In this document: piece by piece, positions 21,879 to 30,178 of the stretch
Numbering within the stretch: the stretch's first letter is position 1
Layout: every line of letters begins with the position of its first letter
Origin: Actinocrinis sp035605935
GTDB taxonomy: Bacteria; Actinomycetota; Actinomycetes; Streptomycetales; Catenulisporaceae
NCBI RefSeq assembly: GCF_035605935.1
Contig: NZ_DATNGK010000169.1
Span: 19,030 to 83,029, forward strand
Reading direction: 5' to 3'
Length of the DNA stretch: 64,000 nt
The notes under the pieces: generated by a model
Databases searched by the model: none
What the model was told of the DNA's origin: nothing
The model's input: the letters and a program-made list of their open reading frames with translations, nothing else
Translations under genes and position numbers: made by a program

Positions 21879-24101
21879 TTGCTTCGCCATGCCCGCAAAC
21901 CGCGCGGCAACCGCCGTGCCAGACCCGTCGCCGGGCTCGCCGCCGCGACGCTGTGCGCCGTCGCCGCCGTCCCGATCCAGGCCGCCGTCTCTCGGGCGGC
22001 CACCTCCACCGCGAACTCCGGCTCCGTCATCGAGTCGAACACAGCCGGTGCTAACCCAGCTGGTTCTAACAGCGTCAAGTCAGGCCCCATCAAATCCACC
22101 ACCGCGAAGTCGAGCAGCCTGGCCGCCACGAGCTTCCCCTCCGGCGACCGGGTCGACCTTCGCGTGCTCGTCCTTACCGATGGATCTTCGCCGGTTGAAG
22201 CGATCCGGACCGAGCTGAGCACCGAGGGCGTGCCCTACACCGCGATCGACCTGACCAGCGCGACCCGCCAGCAGCTCACCGCCGCGTTCCTCGCCGGCAC
22301 CGCCGGCGGAGTGCCAGAAGCGCACTTTGACGCGGTCGTGCTGCCCAACAACGCGCCTGCGCAGCTTTCCGCCGCCGAGATCTCGGCGCTCGACGCGTAT
22401 GAGATCACATACTCCGTCCGGCAGGTCGACGCCTACCTGTATCCGAGCCCGGCCGTCGGCATGAACTACCCGACCTTCGCGGGCACGCTCGACGGGATGA
22501 CCGCTACAGCTACCAGCGACGGGAAAACCAAGGCGTTCCCGTATCTGAGCGGCAGCGTGCCCTTCGAGAACATCGACCCGACCATCTCCGAGTCATACGG
22601 GTACCTCGGTACTCCCAACCCGGCGACCGGTACCACGTTCGATCCGCTGCTCACCATGACGATCCCCGGCACCACGACACAGGGCGTCCTGGCTGGCATC
22701 TACGCCACGAGCAACCGCAGCGAACTGATCAACACATTCGCGTACAACGCCAACCAGGCGCAGTTCCGCGCACTCGCGCACGGGTTCATCACCTGGGCGA
22801 CACAAGGCGTGCACTTCGGCTACGACCGCAACTACTTCACCGTCGACGTCGATGACACCTTCCTGCCGGACTCCGAGTGGTCCCAGGTCGGACACTGCAC
22901 GCCGGGCGACTCGATCTGCCCGGCCGGTATCCCGGACACCACGCCGAGCCGGATGACCGCGGCCGACGTGTCGTATCAGGCCAGCTGGCAGAACGCGAAC
23001 AACTACAAGCTGACCATGCTGTACAACGGCGGCGGCTCGGACGACGAGGTAACCGCGACCGGCTCAGATCCGCTGCTGACCGCCTGGCAGGCCAACAAGT
23101 CAGCCGCGCTGGAGTGGGTCAACCACACCTATTCGCACGAGTTCCTCGGCTGTGAGCAGAACGAGACCACCATCCCGTGGTCCTGCCAGACCGACGCGAG
23201 CGGCAACCCGATCTGGGTGCCGCAGTCCGACATCACCTCGCAGGTCTCGCAGAACGTGGCCTGGGCGAAGGCCAAGGGCTTCACGACCGACGCCACGGAA
23301 CTGGTCACCGGCGAGCACTCGGGCCTGGCGACGCTGCCGCAGCAGCCGGTCGACAACCCGAACCTCGGCCCGGGCCTGGCCGCCCAGCACGTCGCGTGGA
23401 CCGGCTCCGACGCCTCCCGCGAGCCGAACCAGCGGCTCGTCACCGGCGGCTCGACGCTGACCGTGCCCCGGCATCCGATGAACGTGTACTACAACGCCGC
23501 GACGGTCTCGGACGAGATCAACGAGTACAACTGGGTCTACACCTCGGCGGCCAACGGCGGATCAGGGATCTGCGAGAACAACCCGACCTCGACCTGCATC
23601 AGCCCGCTGGACCCGGTCACCGGCTACACGGACTACATCGTGCCGACCGAGGCCCGGATCGCACTGAGCCACATCACCGCCAACGACCCGCGGCCGACCT
23701 ACGTGCACCAGTCGAACCTGGCCGAGGATCGGACCCTTTACCCGGCGCTGAACGCGATCCTGAGCCAGTACCGGGCCGAGTTCGCCTCGACCGCACCGAT
23801 CGTCGAGCAGACGCTCGCCGCGGAGGGCCAGACCCTTCAGCAGCAGTCGGCGTGGGCGGCAGCGGTCGCGGCGGGCAGCGTCTCGGGCTACCTGCAGAGC
23901 GGCAAGGTGTTCATCTCGGCGCCGAGCGGGCTGTACGTGCCCTTCCCCGGGCCGACCGGCACGCAGAACCCCGGCCTGCTGGGCGGTTCGCTGGGCGCGA
24001 CCGCCTTCGGGTCCGCATACGCCGGTGAGCTCTCCGCCTACAAGAAGTCCCCGGCCGGCGGCTTCACCCTGCTGCTCCCCGGCTATTCCGGGCTGCTGTA
24101 G
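21879..24101 (+). CDS. secreted Agd3-like (CE18) polysaccharide deacetylase
   Basis: About 740 residues. The TTG at 21879 follows CAGGGGGGAA and leads into an Arg-rich start and hydrophobic segment ending '...VPIQAAVSRAA', a clear export signal; the GTG at 21828 is an alternative without a ribosome site. After a Ser/Asn-rich linker comes a domain with 'DLRVLVLTDGSS' and then a NodB-like domain with 'YFTVDVDDTFLPDSE' (Asp near 325-326) and 'NHTYSHEF' (His near 416 and 420), the Asp-His-His metal triad. Layout, length and motifs resemble Aspergillus Agd3, which deacetylates galactosaminogalactan, and the PelA deacetylase half. It precedes the pelF-like operon on the same strand, across a strong hairpin. 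The family call rests on remembered motifs. Confidence 0.72.
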   Translation: MLRHARKPRGNRRARPVAGLAAATLCAVAAVPIQAAVSRAATSTANSGSVIESNTAGANPAGSNSVKSGPIKSTTAKSSSLAATSFPSGDRVDLRVLVLTDGSSPVEAIRTELSTEGVPYTAIDLTSATRQQLTAAFLAGTAGGVPEAHFDAVVLPNNAPAQLSAAEISALDAYEITYSVRQVDAYLYPSPAVGMNYPTFAGTLDGMTATATSDGKTKAFPYLSGSVPFENIDPTISESYGYLGTPNPATGTTFDPLLTMTIPGTTTQGVLAGIYATSNRSELINTFAYNANQAQFRALAHGFITWATQGVHFGYDRNYFTVDVDDTFLPDSEWSQVGHCTPGDSICPAGIPDTTPSRMTAADVSYQASWQNANNYKLTMLYNGGGSDDEVTATGSDPLLTAWQANKSAALEWVNHTYSHEFLGCEQNETTIPWSCQTDASGNPIWVPQSDITSQVSQNVAWAKAKGFTTDATELVTGEHSGLATLPQQPVDNPNLGPGLAAQHVAWTGSDASREPNQRLVTGGSTLTVPRHPMNVYYNAATVSDEINEYNWVYTSAANGGSGICENNPTSTCISPLDPVTGYTDYIVPTEARIALSHITANDPRPTYVHQSNLAEDRTLYPALNAILSQYRAEFASTAPIVEQTLAAEGQTLQQQSAWAAAVAAGSVSGYLQSGKVFISAPSGLYVPFPGPTGTQNPGLLGGSLGATAFGSAYAGELSAYKKSPAGGFTLLLPGYSGLL

Positions 24102-24136
24102 TCCAGCGGTCACAACCAACTGATCAAGCAAATCAA

Positions 24137-24170
24137 GCCGAGTGCTCGGAGCGACCTCCGAGCACTCGGC
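24137..24170 (+). terminator. terminator after the deacetylase gene
   Basis: A perfect 15-bp stem (24137-24151 with 24156-24170) and a CGAC tetraloop. It separates the deacetylase from the pelF-like operon, which should therefore have its own promoter in 24171-24281. Confidence 0.85.
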
Positions 24171-24281
24171 GCGCCCGGATAAGCGCACCCGCACAGCTAC
24201 ATGCACTCACAGGAACGCGACCGCAGACACGTTGCACGGTTGCGTTACTCACCGCGCCGTACTTGAGGGGGAACGGAACCC

Positions 24282-25802
24282 GTGGAGATCCTGCTCGTGA
24301 CTGAGGGCACGTATCCACATGTACGCGGCGGCGTCTCGGTCTGGTGCGATCAGATGATCAAAGGGCTGAAGACGCATCGCTTTCACGTCGTCGCCCTTAC
24401 CGCCACCGGCCACGAGCCCGCCGTCTACGAACTGCCGGAGAACGTCGATTCGCTGCGGCTGCTTCCGCTGTGGACGACCCAACGCCCGAACCAGCGCGGC
24501 CGGTTCGCCAAGCGCCCGGACCCGGCCGCGGCGATCAGCCTGCTCGAAGCGGCGCTGAGCCGGGAACCCGGGGCCGCGGAGGATTTCGAATCAGCCCTGT
24601 TCGAGCTGTTCTTCCAGGCACATCAGCCGATCAGCCTCAGCGAGGTGCTGCGCACGGACGCGGTCGCCAGCGCTCTCGCGGATTTCTGGCAGCGCTCGCA
24701 CGGTGGTCTCGGTCCCGCGCTCAAACTGGCCGACGCGATGACCGCTCTGGACCTTATCGAGCACGCGTTGCGCCCGCTGTCCTATCGGCCGCCGGAAACC
24801 CACGTCACGCACACGGTGTCGAACGGTCTGGCCGCGCTCGTCGGCTTGGTCGCGAAGTGGACGCACGGGACGCCACTGATCGTCGCCGAGCACGGCGTAT
24901 ACCTGCGCGAGCGGTACCTTGCCCTACACGGTGAACGCCTCGGCTGGCCGGTTAAGGCAATCGTCGCTGCGTTTACCAGGCGCCTGTGCGAGACCGGCTA
25001 CCGCAACGCAGATCTCATCACGCCCTGCAACCAGTACAACCAACGCTGGGAGAAACGGCTCGGCGCGGATCCGGCGAAGCTGCGCACCGTGTACAACGGC
25101 GTCGATCCGGACCGATTTCCGCCCGCTCAGGGGGAGCCGGATGAGCCGACGCTGGTCTTCGTCGGCCGGATCGATCCGCTCAAGGACCTGCACACGCTGC
25201 TGCGCGGCTTCGCGCTGGTGCTGGCCGAACTGCCGGCCGCGCGGCTGCGCATCTTCGGCGGCGCGCCGGCCGGCGGCGAGTGGTATCACGAGGAATGCCT
25301 CGCGCTGGTGCAGGAGCTCGGCATCGGCGAGGCCGTTGTCTTCGAAGGGCAGTGCAACGTGGTGAGCGACGCGTACGCGGCCGGGCACGTGGTCGTCCTG
25401 TCCTCGATCTCTGAGGGCCTTCCGTTCACCGTGATCGAGGCGATGGCCTGTGGCAGGCCGAATGTCGGGACCGAGGTCGGCGGCGTGGCCGAGGCGATCG
25501 GCGATACCGGTCTCGTGGTCCCGCCGCGTCGACCGGCGGAGCTGGCCCAGGCCTGTCTGGCGCTGCTCACCGATCATGAGCGGCGGCGCGAACTGGGCAA
25601 GGCGGCTCGCGAGCGGGCGCTGGAACTGTTCACCATCGGCCGCGCGGTGGACATCTTCGACGAGATCTACGACAGCCTTGGCGCCCCGCGCGTACCCGAG
25701 CCAGCACTGGAACCCGTTACCGCATCCGACGCCACGTCAGACAGCACGGAATCGTCCTGGGCCGCTCAAGAGTCGTCCGTGCCTAGCGGGCTCGCCGCAT
25801 GA
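24282..25802 (+). CDS. pelF: PelF-like GT4 glycosyltransferase (DUF3492 N-terminal domain)
   Basis: 506 residues. The N-terminus 'LLVTEGTYPHVRGGVSVW' (about 4-21) is the signature of DUF3492, the N-terminal half of PelF. The C-terminal GT4 half has 'VYNGVDPDRFPP', 'LVFVGRIDPLKDLHTLL' and 'SEGLPFTVIEAMACG', the sugar-nucleotide-binding E-x7-E motif. PelF is the cytosolic polymerase of Pel polysaccharide using UDP-GalNAc/GlcNAc-type donors. The GTG start follows GAGGGGGAA. The stop overlaps the next ATG (ATGA), so it is coupled to the PelG-like gene. The last 45 residues are Ser/Thr-rich and extra to the family. Confidence 0.88.
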   Translation: MEILLVTEGTYPHVRGGVSVWCDQMIKGLKTHRFHVVALTATGHEPAVYELPENVDSLRLLPLWTTQRPNQRGRFAKRPDPAAAISLLEAALSREPGAAEDFESALFELFFQAHQPISLSEVLRTDAVASALADFWQRSHGGLGPALKLADAMTALDLIEHALRPLSYRPPETHVTHTVSNGLAALVGLVAKWTHGTPLIVAEHGVYLRERYLALHGERLGWPVKAIVAAFTRRLCETGYRNADLITPCNQYNQRWEKRLGADPAKLRTVYNGVDPDRFPPAQGEPDEPTLVFVGRIDPLKDLHTLLRGFALVLAELPAARLRIFGGAPAGGEWYHEECLALVQELGIGEAVVFEGQCNVVSDAYAAGHVVVLSSISEGLPFTVIEAMACGRPNVGTEVGGVAEAIGDTGLVVPPRRPAELAQACLALLTDHERRRELGKAARERALELFTIGRAVDIFDEIYDSLGAPRVPEPALEPVTASDATSDSTESSWAAQESSVPSGLAA

Positions 25803-27280
25803 GTGCACCGTCTCTGCTCGGCGGGGCGGACGGCGTACCGAACCATGCGTTTGCCACTGCCTACAGCCAACCGCGTAGGCCTCTCTTAACAGACTGCACC
25901 AATCCGGACGCCGACTCGGCCGAACCTTCCGCCGACAGTCTCGACACTCCCCGTGCCCTCGATGCGGTCGATCGCCTCGCGCTGAGCCTCGCGGACCTGT
26001 GCCGCAGCGCGGTGGATTCGCTGGCGATCGCCGCCGGGCTCGAAGCAGAGGGTTACAACGACCGGATCGCAGCTGAGAGGTTCGGCCTGCCGGACCTGTT
26101 CGCGCTCGCCGAGGAGTTGCATCGCCGGGTTCCTCGCGACCCGCACTCGCCGGATGCGTCCGACGATCAGCCGACCGTGACCGGCACGGCCCGCGCGATC
26201 TTGCGCGGTCTGCTGTTCACCGCGCCATCGCTGTGCGCCATGGCGTTCATGGTGAGCGATATGACTGGCCCTGCTCGCGCAGTCCTCGCCGTCGTGCAGG
26301 TGCTCGCCTGGGGCTACGGCCAGGGCGTCGCACACCTCGCCTACAGCCGGCTGAACAACGCGGACCGCGCCGGTGCCGCGCGTATTCTTCGCAACGGAAC
26401 GCTATACGCACTGCTCGTTTCCACTTGGCTGCTCGGCGCGACGCAACTGGTTCTCGGTACCGCACTCACCGCGCTGCTACCAGCCGCGACCAGCCTTTGG
26501 TTCTGCCTCGCGGCCGTCCCAGCCCTCGTACTCGGCGCGGAGTTCGCGATGGCGGGCACGCTCATCCCGGCGATTTCCGGCGCGATCGCGGTGTGGCTCG
26601 GCGCCCCGCCCTACGCGGCACTCGCGGGCGCTCAGCTCTCGGCCGCCGCAACGGTGCTGTTCATGCTGCGGCTGACCCGCCACGGGACCGGCACCAGCCC
26701 GCGGTTGACGCAGCGTGAGCTGCGCGACTCGTCGCCGCACGTGCTCTCCGGTCTAGGCACCGGCGCGCTCATCACGGTGGTCCTCGCCGGCCCGGTCGCG
26801 GCCGGTCAGGGGCTGGTCGCGCTGCACGCCGCGATCGTACTGACCCTGGGGATGGGCGCCGGCGAGTGGCACGCGCGCTGGTACCAGCGGCAAGTGGGCG
26901 AGTTGCTGTCCACGTTGGCCGACCCCGCAGGCTTTCCTCCGCCCGCGACGCTGCTCTTACTCGGGGCGCTCATCCGGCAGGCCGCGACCACCGCCGCGTT
27001 AGCCCTTACCGTCTACTACTTCTTCGATCGCGGCGACACCCGCGCCGCAGGGCTCTACTTCTTCGCGGTCGCCCTCGCTCCGGGCCTGCTCGCGGCGCTG
27101 TTCATGCGCGGCATCGAGGCGCGCGCCGTGCTGTGGCCCACCGCGATCGCGCTGGCCTCGACGCTCGTCGCCCTGCCGAGCCGCAACGCGGCGGTCCTGG
27201 CCGCTCTCGCCTTGGAGGCTTCGGTGCTGCTCGCGATTCGGGCCGCGGCCGTCACCGCGCGCCCGTGGGTGCACCTATGA
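25799..27280 (+). CDS. pelG: PelG-like polytopic membrane protein, likely polysaccharide exporter
   Basis: 493 residues. About 135 soluble residues are followed by some 11-12 membrane segments, starting at 'ILRGLLFTAPSLCAMAFMV' and ending 'ALEASVLLAIRAAAV'. PelG (MOP-superfamily flippase-like, 12 segments, about 456 residues) always accompanies PelF. The size, topology and ATGA overlap with pelF support the call, although sequence motifs are weak. The soluble N-terminal extension ('LCRSAVDSLAIAAGLEAEGY', 'LPDLFALAEELHRR') is unusual. A role in moving the growing chain across the membrane is inferred. Its stop overlaps the next start (ATGA). Confidence 0.7.
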   Translation: MSAPSLLGGADGVPNHAFATAYSQPRRPLLTDCTNPDADSAEPSADSLDTPRALDAVDRLALSLADLCRSAVDSLAIAAGLEAEGYNDRIAAERFGLPDLFALAEELHRRVPRDPHSPDASDDQPTVTGTARAILRGLLFTAPSLCAMAFMVSDMTGPARAVLAVVQVLAWGYGQGVAHLAYSRLNNADRAGAARILRNGTLYALLVSTWLLGATQLVLGTALTALLPAATSLWFCLAAVPALVLGAEFAMAGTLIPAISGAIAVWLGAPPYAALAGAQLSAAATVLFMLRLTRHGTGTSPRLTQRELRDSSPHVLSGLGTGALITVVLAGPVAAGQGLVALHAAIVLTLGMGAGEWHARWYQRQVGELLSTLADPAGFPPPATLLLLGALIRQAATTAALALTVYYFFDRGDTRAAGLYFFAVALAPGLLAALFMRGIEARAVLWPTAIALASTLVALPSRNAAVLAALALEASVLLAIRAAAVTARPWVHL

Positions 27281-28002
27281 CCCGTCACCCCATCGCTCGA
27301 GACCGGTCGCCCGCAGCTCCCATGCAACCGGTCCGATCGTTCCGACCGCTGCCGCGCTTCGCGGTCCCCGCTTACTTCAACCCCTTGTGGGATCCGGTCG
27401 GTTGGCAGGTCCTTGCCGCGCTCGGGCCTGCGCTGTCCTTCGCGATTCTCAATCCGGGCTCTGGCCCCGGGCAGGCAGTCGATCGCGGGTATATCGAACC
27501 GATCGCCGCGGTTCAGGCATCGGGTGGACGCGTTATCGGCTACGTAGATACTGGCTACGGAAAGCGCCCAAGCGTGTCCGTCCTGCGCGACGTGATGCGT
27601 TATCAGTCCTGGTACGGGCTACGCGGCGCGTTCCTCGATCAGGTCTCCAGCGGGCACGATCACCTCGCTCACTACGGCCGAATCGCCGAAGCCGTGCGCC
27701 GCGCCGGAATGGACTTCGTCGTCCTGAACCCGGGCGTGACCCCCGATCCCGGATACGCCGAACTCGCGGATGTGGTGGTCACCTTCGAGGGCTCCTGGGC
27801 CGCGTATCGTGATCATGCAGCGACTGACTGGACGGCAGACCATCCGGCCGAGCGCTTCTGTCACCTTGTGCACAGCACGCCGACCGAGGAGGTATCTGCG
27901 GCGCAAAACACGGCGCGCGCACGCCACGTCGGAGCCTTCTACGTCACGGAACTAGGCGGAGCGAATCCATGGGGAAGCCTCAGCAGGCAGCTCGAGCAAT
28001 AG
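27277..28002 (+). CDS. spherulin-4-like glycoside hydrolase (GH135, Sph3-like)
   Basis: 241 residues. 'VPAYFNPLWDPVGW' (30-43), 'AILNPGSGPG' (56-65), 'VIGYVDTGYGKR' (86-97) and 'GLRGAFLDQV' (Asp121) are the landmarks of spherulin-4 proteins. Aspergillus Sph3, the type member of GH135, is an endo-alpha-1,4-N-acetylgalactosaminidase essential for galactosaminogalactan synthesis. Coupled to pelG by ATGA overlap. Oddly, no signal peptide or membrane anchor is visible at the N-terminus ('MTRHPIARDRSPAAP'), so it would act inside the cell or be exported another way. It overlaps the GH114 gene by 34 bp. Confidence 0.82.
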   Translation: MTRHPIARDRSPAAPMQPVRSFRPLPRFAVPAYFNPLWDPVGWQVLAALGPALSFAILNPGSGPGQAVDRGYIEPIAAVQASGGRVIGYVDTGYGKRPSVSVLRDVMRYQSWYGLRGAFLDQVSSGHDHLAHYGRIAEAVRRAGMDFVVLNPGVTPDPGYAELADVVVTFEGSWAAYRDHAATDWTADHPAERFCHLVHSTPTEEVSAAQNTARARHVGAFYVTELGGANPWGSLSRQLEQ

Positions 28003-28931
28003 GCTGCCGCGCAACGCGCCTCCGCTACGCATTCGCCGCGTCCTTAGCGGTTGCCCTTGCTGCGCTAAGCGCCTGCTCAACGCCCGTGTCTCCATCGCCT
28101 TCGGCCGCACAGAGTTCGCTGTCCTCGTCGCCGACTACCCCGCCCGATTCCTCGTCCGCTTCCGTGCCGTCACCTCCCCCCGGCTCCTCCTCCGCCACGC
28201 CTGGAACCGTCTGGCAGCCCAAGCCCGGCCTCACCTGGCAGTGGCAGCTTTCCGGCACGGTCGACACGTCTGTCAACGCCCAGGTCTACGACATCGACGG
28301 AGGCGAGAACAGCGCCACGGTCGTCGCCACGCTGCACGCCGCCGGTCGCAAGGTGATCTGCTACGTCAATGCGGGAGCGTACGAGTCTTTCCGCGCCGAC
28401 GCGAAGCGCTACCCCGCCGCGATCATCGGACAATCGAACGGCTGGCCCGGCGAACGCTGGCTGGACGTGCGGCAACTCAACGTCCTGCGCCCCATCCTCG
28501 CCGACCGGTTCAAGGCCTGCGCGCAGAAGGGCTTCGACGGTGTCGAGGCCGACAACGTGGACGGCTACCACAACGACACCGGCTTCCCGCTGACCGCCGC
28601 GGACCAGCTGGCCTTCAACCACATGCTCGCCGACCTCGCCCACGCCGCCGGGCTGGCCATCGGCCTAAAGAACGACCTCGACCAGATCCCGCAACTCGTC
28701 GCGGACTTCGACTTCGCGGTCAACGAGCAGTGCGCCGAATACTCGGAGTGCGACCTGCTCAAGCCGTTCATTGCTGCCGGTAAGGCCGTCTTTCACGTCG
28801 AATACAACCTGCCGCTGACCGAGTTCTGCCGTGAGACGACCGCGCTCGGCCTGTCCTCGATGCGCAAAAACCTGAGCCTCGACGCGCCGCGCTGGCCCTG
28901 CCAGACGGCCTCCGCACCGTCCAGCAGGTGA
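27969..28931 (+). CDS. GH114 endo-alpha-1,4-polygalactosaminidase lipoprotein (Ega3-like)
   Basis: 320 residues. The signal 'YAFAASLAVALAALSACS' carries a lipobox with Cys36, followed by a Ser/Pro-rich linker (about 40-80) and a GH114 TIM-barrel (82-315). Family marks are 'AQVYDIDGGEN' (about 104-114), 'KVICYVNAGAYE', 'GVEADNVDGY' (191-200) and 'FAVNEQCAEYSEC'. Known GH114 enzymes cleave alpha-1,4-galactosamine polymers; Ega3 belongs to the fungal galactosaminogalactan cluster. It should be anchored to the outer face of the membrane. It starts inside the end of the GH135 gene, so both are in the pelF operon. Confidence 0.88.
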   Translation: MGKPQQAARAIGCRATRLRYAFAASLAVALAALSACSTPVSPSPSAAQSSLSSSPTTPPDSSSASVPSPPPGSSSATPGTVWQPKPGLTWQWQLSGTVDTSVNAQVYDIDGGENSATVVATLHAAGRKVICYVNAGAYESFRADAKRYPAAIIGQSNGWPGERWLDVRQLNVLRPILADRFKACAQKGFDGVEADNVDGYHNDTGFPLTAADQLAFNHMLADLAHAAGLAIGLKNDLDQIPQLVADFDFAVNEQCAEYSECDLLKPFIAAGKAVFHVEYNLPLTEFCRETTALGLSSMRKNLSLDAPRWPCQTASAPSSR

Positions 28932-29159
28932 CTTGCGCATGCGGTGCTCGCCGCGGCCCAGCAGCACGTTGATCCGGGCGTCACAGGTCGCGGTCCCGCT
29001 CGCGGACACTGGATCGAGCAGAGCGACGATTAAGAGTCCGGATCGCAGCATGCTGTCAATTCATCCGGCGGCCTAGTCTTTTGGCGCAGGGCGCGAGGGC
29101 GCATTGAAGCGCGTGCAGCTGGTCACGCCGCCTGGCCCACCGCACTCCCGGCGATGTCC

Positions 29160-30110
29160 TTAGTCCACGCTCTCCAACAGTTCGTCGGCCGCCGCGAACG
29201 GATCGAGCGCGCCCTCTACCACGCGGTCCGCCAGCGCCGCGATGCGCGAGTCGCCGTGCAGCGAACCGAATTGGGAACGCAGCACCGCGAACGCGATCGC
29301 CTCGATCTCCGCGGCCGCGCGGGCTCGGCGGCGCACCGCGAGCTTTCCGGTCTCGGCCAGCCAAGCGCGGTGCTTCTCCAGCGCCTCGACCACCTCGCTG
29401 ATGCCCTCGCCGCGCGCCGCGACGGTCTTGACGATCGGCGGGCGCCAGTCCCCGGCCTCGCGCCGCTCGCCGAGCGCGAGCATGTGGTTCAGCTCCCGCG
29501 CGGTCGCGTCGGCGCCGTCCCGGTCGGCCTTGTTCACCACGAACACGTCGCCGATCTCCAGGATCCCGGCCTTGGCCGCCTGGATCCCGTCGCCCATGCC
29601 CGGGGCGAGCAACACCACCGAGGTGTCCGCCGCCGAGGCGACTTCGACCTCTGACTGCCCGACGCCCACGGTCTCGACCAGGATCACCTCGCAGCCCGCC
29701 GCGTCGAGAACTCTCAGCGCCTGCGGGGTGGCCGCGGACAGGCCGCCGAGATGGCCCCGCGAGGCCATCGACCGGATGTAGACCTCCGGGTCGGTCGCGT
29801 GCTCCTGCATCCGCACGCGGTCGCCGAGCAGCGCGCCGCCGGAGAAGGGCGAGGAGGGGTCGACCGCGAGAACCCCGATCCGTTTGCCGCGTGCCCGGTA
29901 CTCCGTGACCATCGCGCTCGTCGAGGTCGACTTGCCCACGCCCGGAGCGCCGGTCAGCCCGATGATGTACGCGTTGCCGGAGTGCGGGGCCAGGGTCGCC
30001 ATCAGTTCCCGCAGCGCGGGCGAACCGTCCTCGACCATGGAGATCAGGCGAGCGACCGCGCGCGGGTCGCCTTTACGCGCGCGGTCCACCAAAGCAGGGA
30101 CGTCAGTCAC
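29160..30110 (-). CDS. meaB: MeaB/ArgK-family GTPase, acyl-CoA mutase chaperone
   Basis: 316 residues. G3E-type P-loop GTPase with 'GLTGAPGVGKST' (51-62), 'VDPSSPFSGGALLGDRVRM' and 'VVNKADRDG' as guanine-specificity motif. MeaB proteins guard and reload the adenosylcobalamin cofactor of methylmalonyl- or isobutyryl-CoA mutase. The GTG at 30110 is the start. It is downstream of the thiolase gene on the same strand (68 bp), opposite the epimerase gene, in a methylmalonyl-CoA cluster. The likely clients are IcmA, encoded 23 kb away, and a mutase outside the window. Confidence 0.94.
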   Translation of the reverse strand: MTDVPALVDRARKGDPRAVARLISMVEDGSPALRELMATLAPHSGNAYIIGLTGAPGVGKSTSTSAMVTEYRARGKRIGVLAVDPSSPFSGGALLGDRVRMQEHATDPEVYIRSMASRGHLGGLSAATPQALRVLDAAGCEVILVETVGVGQSEVEVASAADTSVVLLAPGMGDGIQAAKAGILEIGDVFVVNKADRDGADATARELNHMLALGERREAGDWRPPIVKTVAARGEGISEVVEALEKHRAWLAETGKLAVRRRARAAAEIEAIAFAVLRSQFGSLHGDSRIAALADRVVEGALDPFAAADELLESVD

Positions 30111-30178
30111 AACTCAAGACCCTATCCACGTCACCCTGCGTCGTCCTTGAGCCCTGCCTCTGCACCGTCTGCCTGGGC

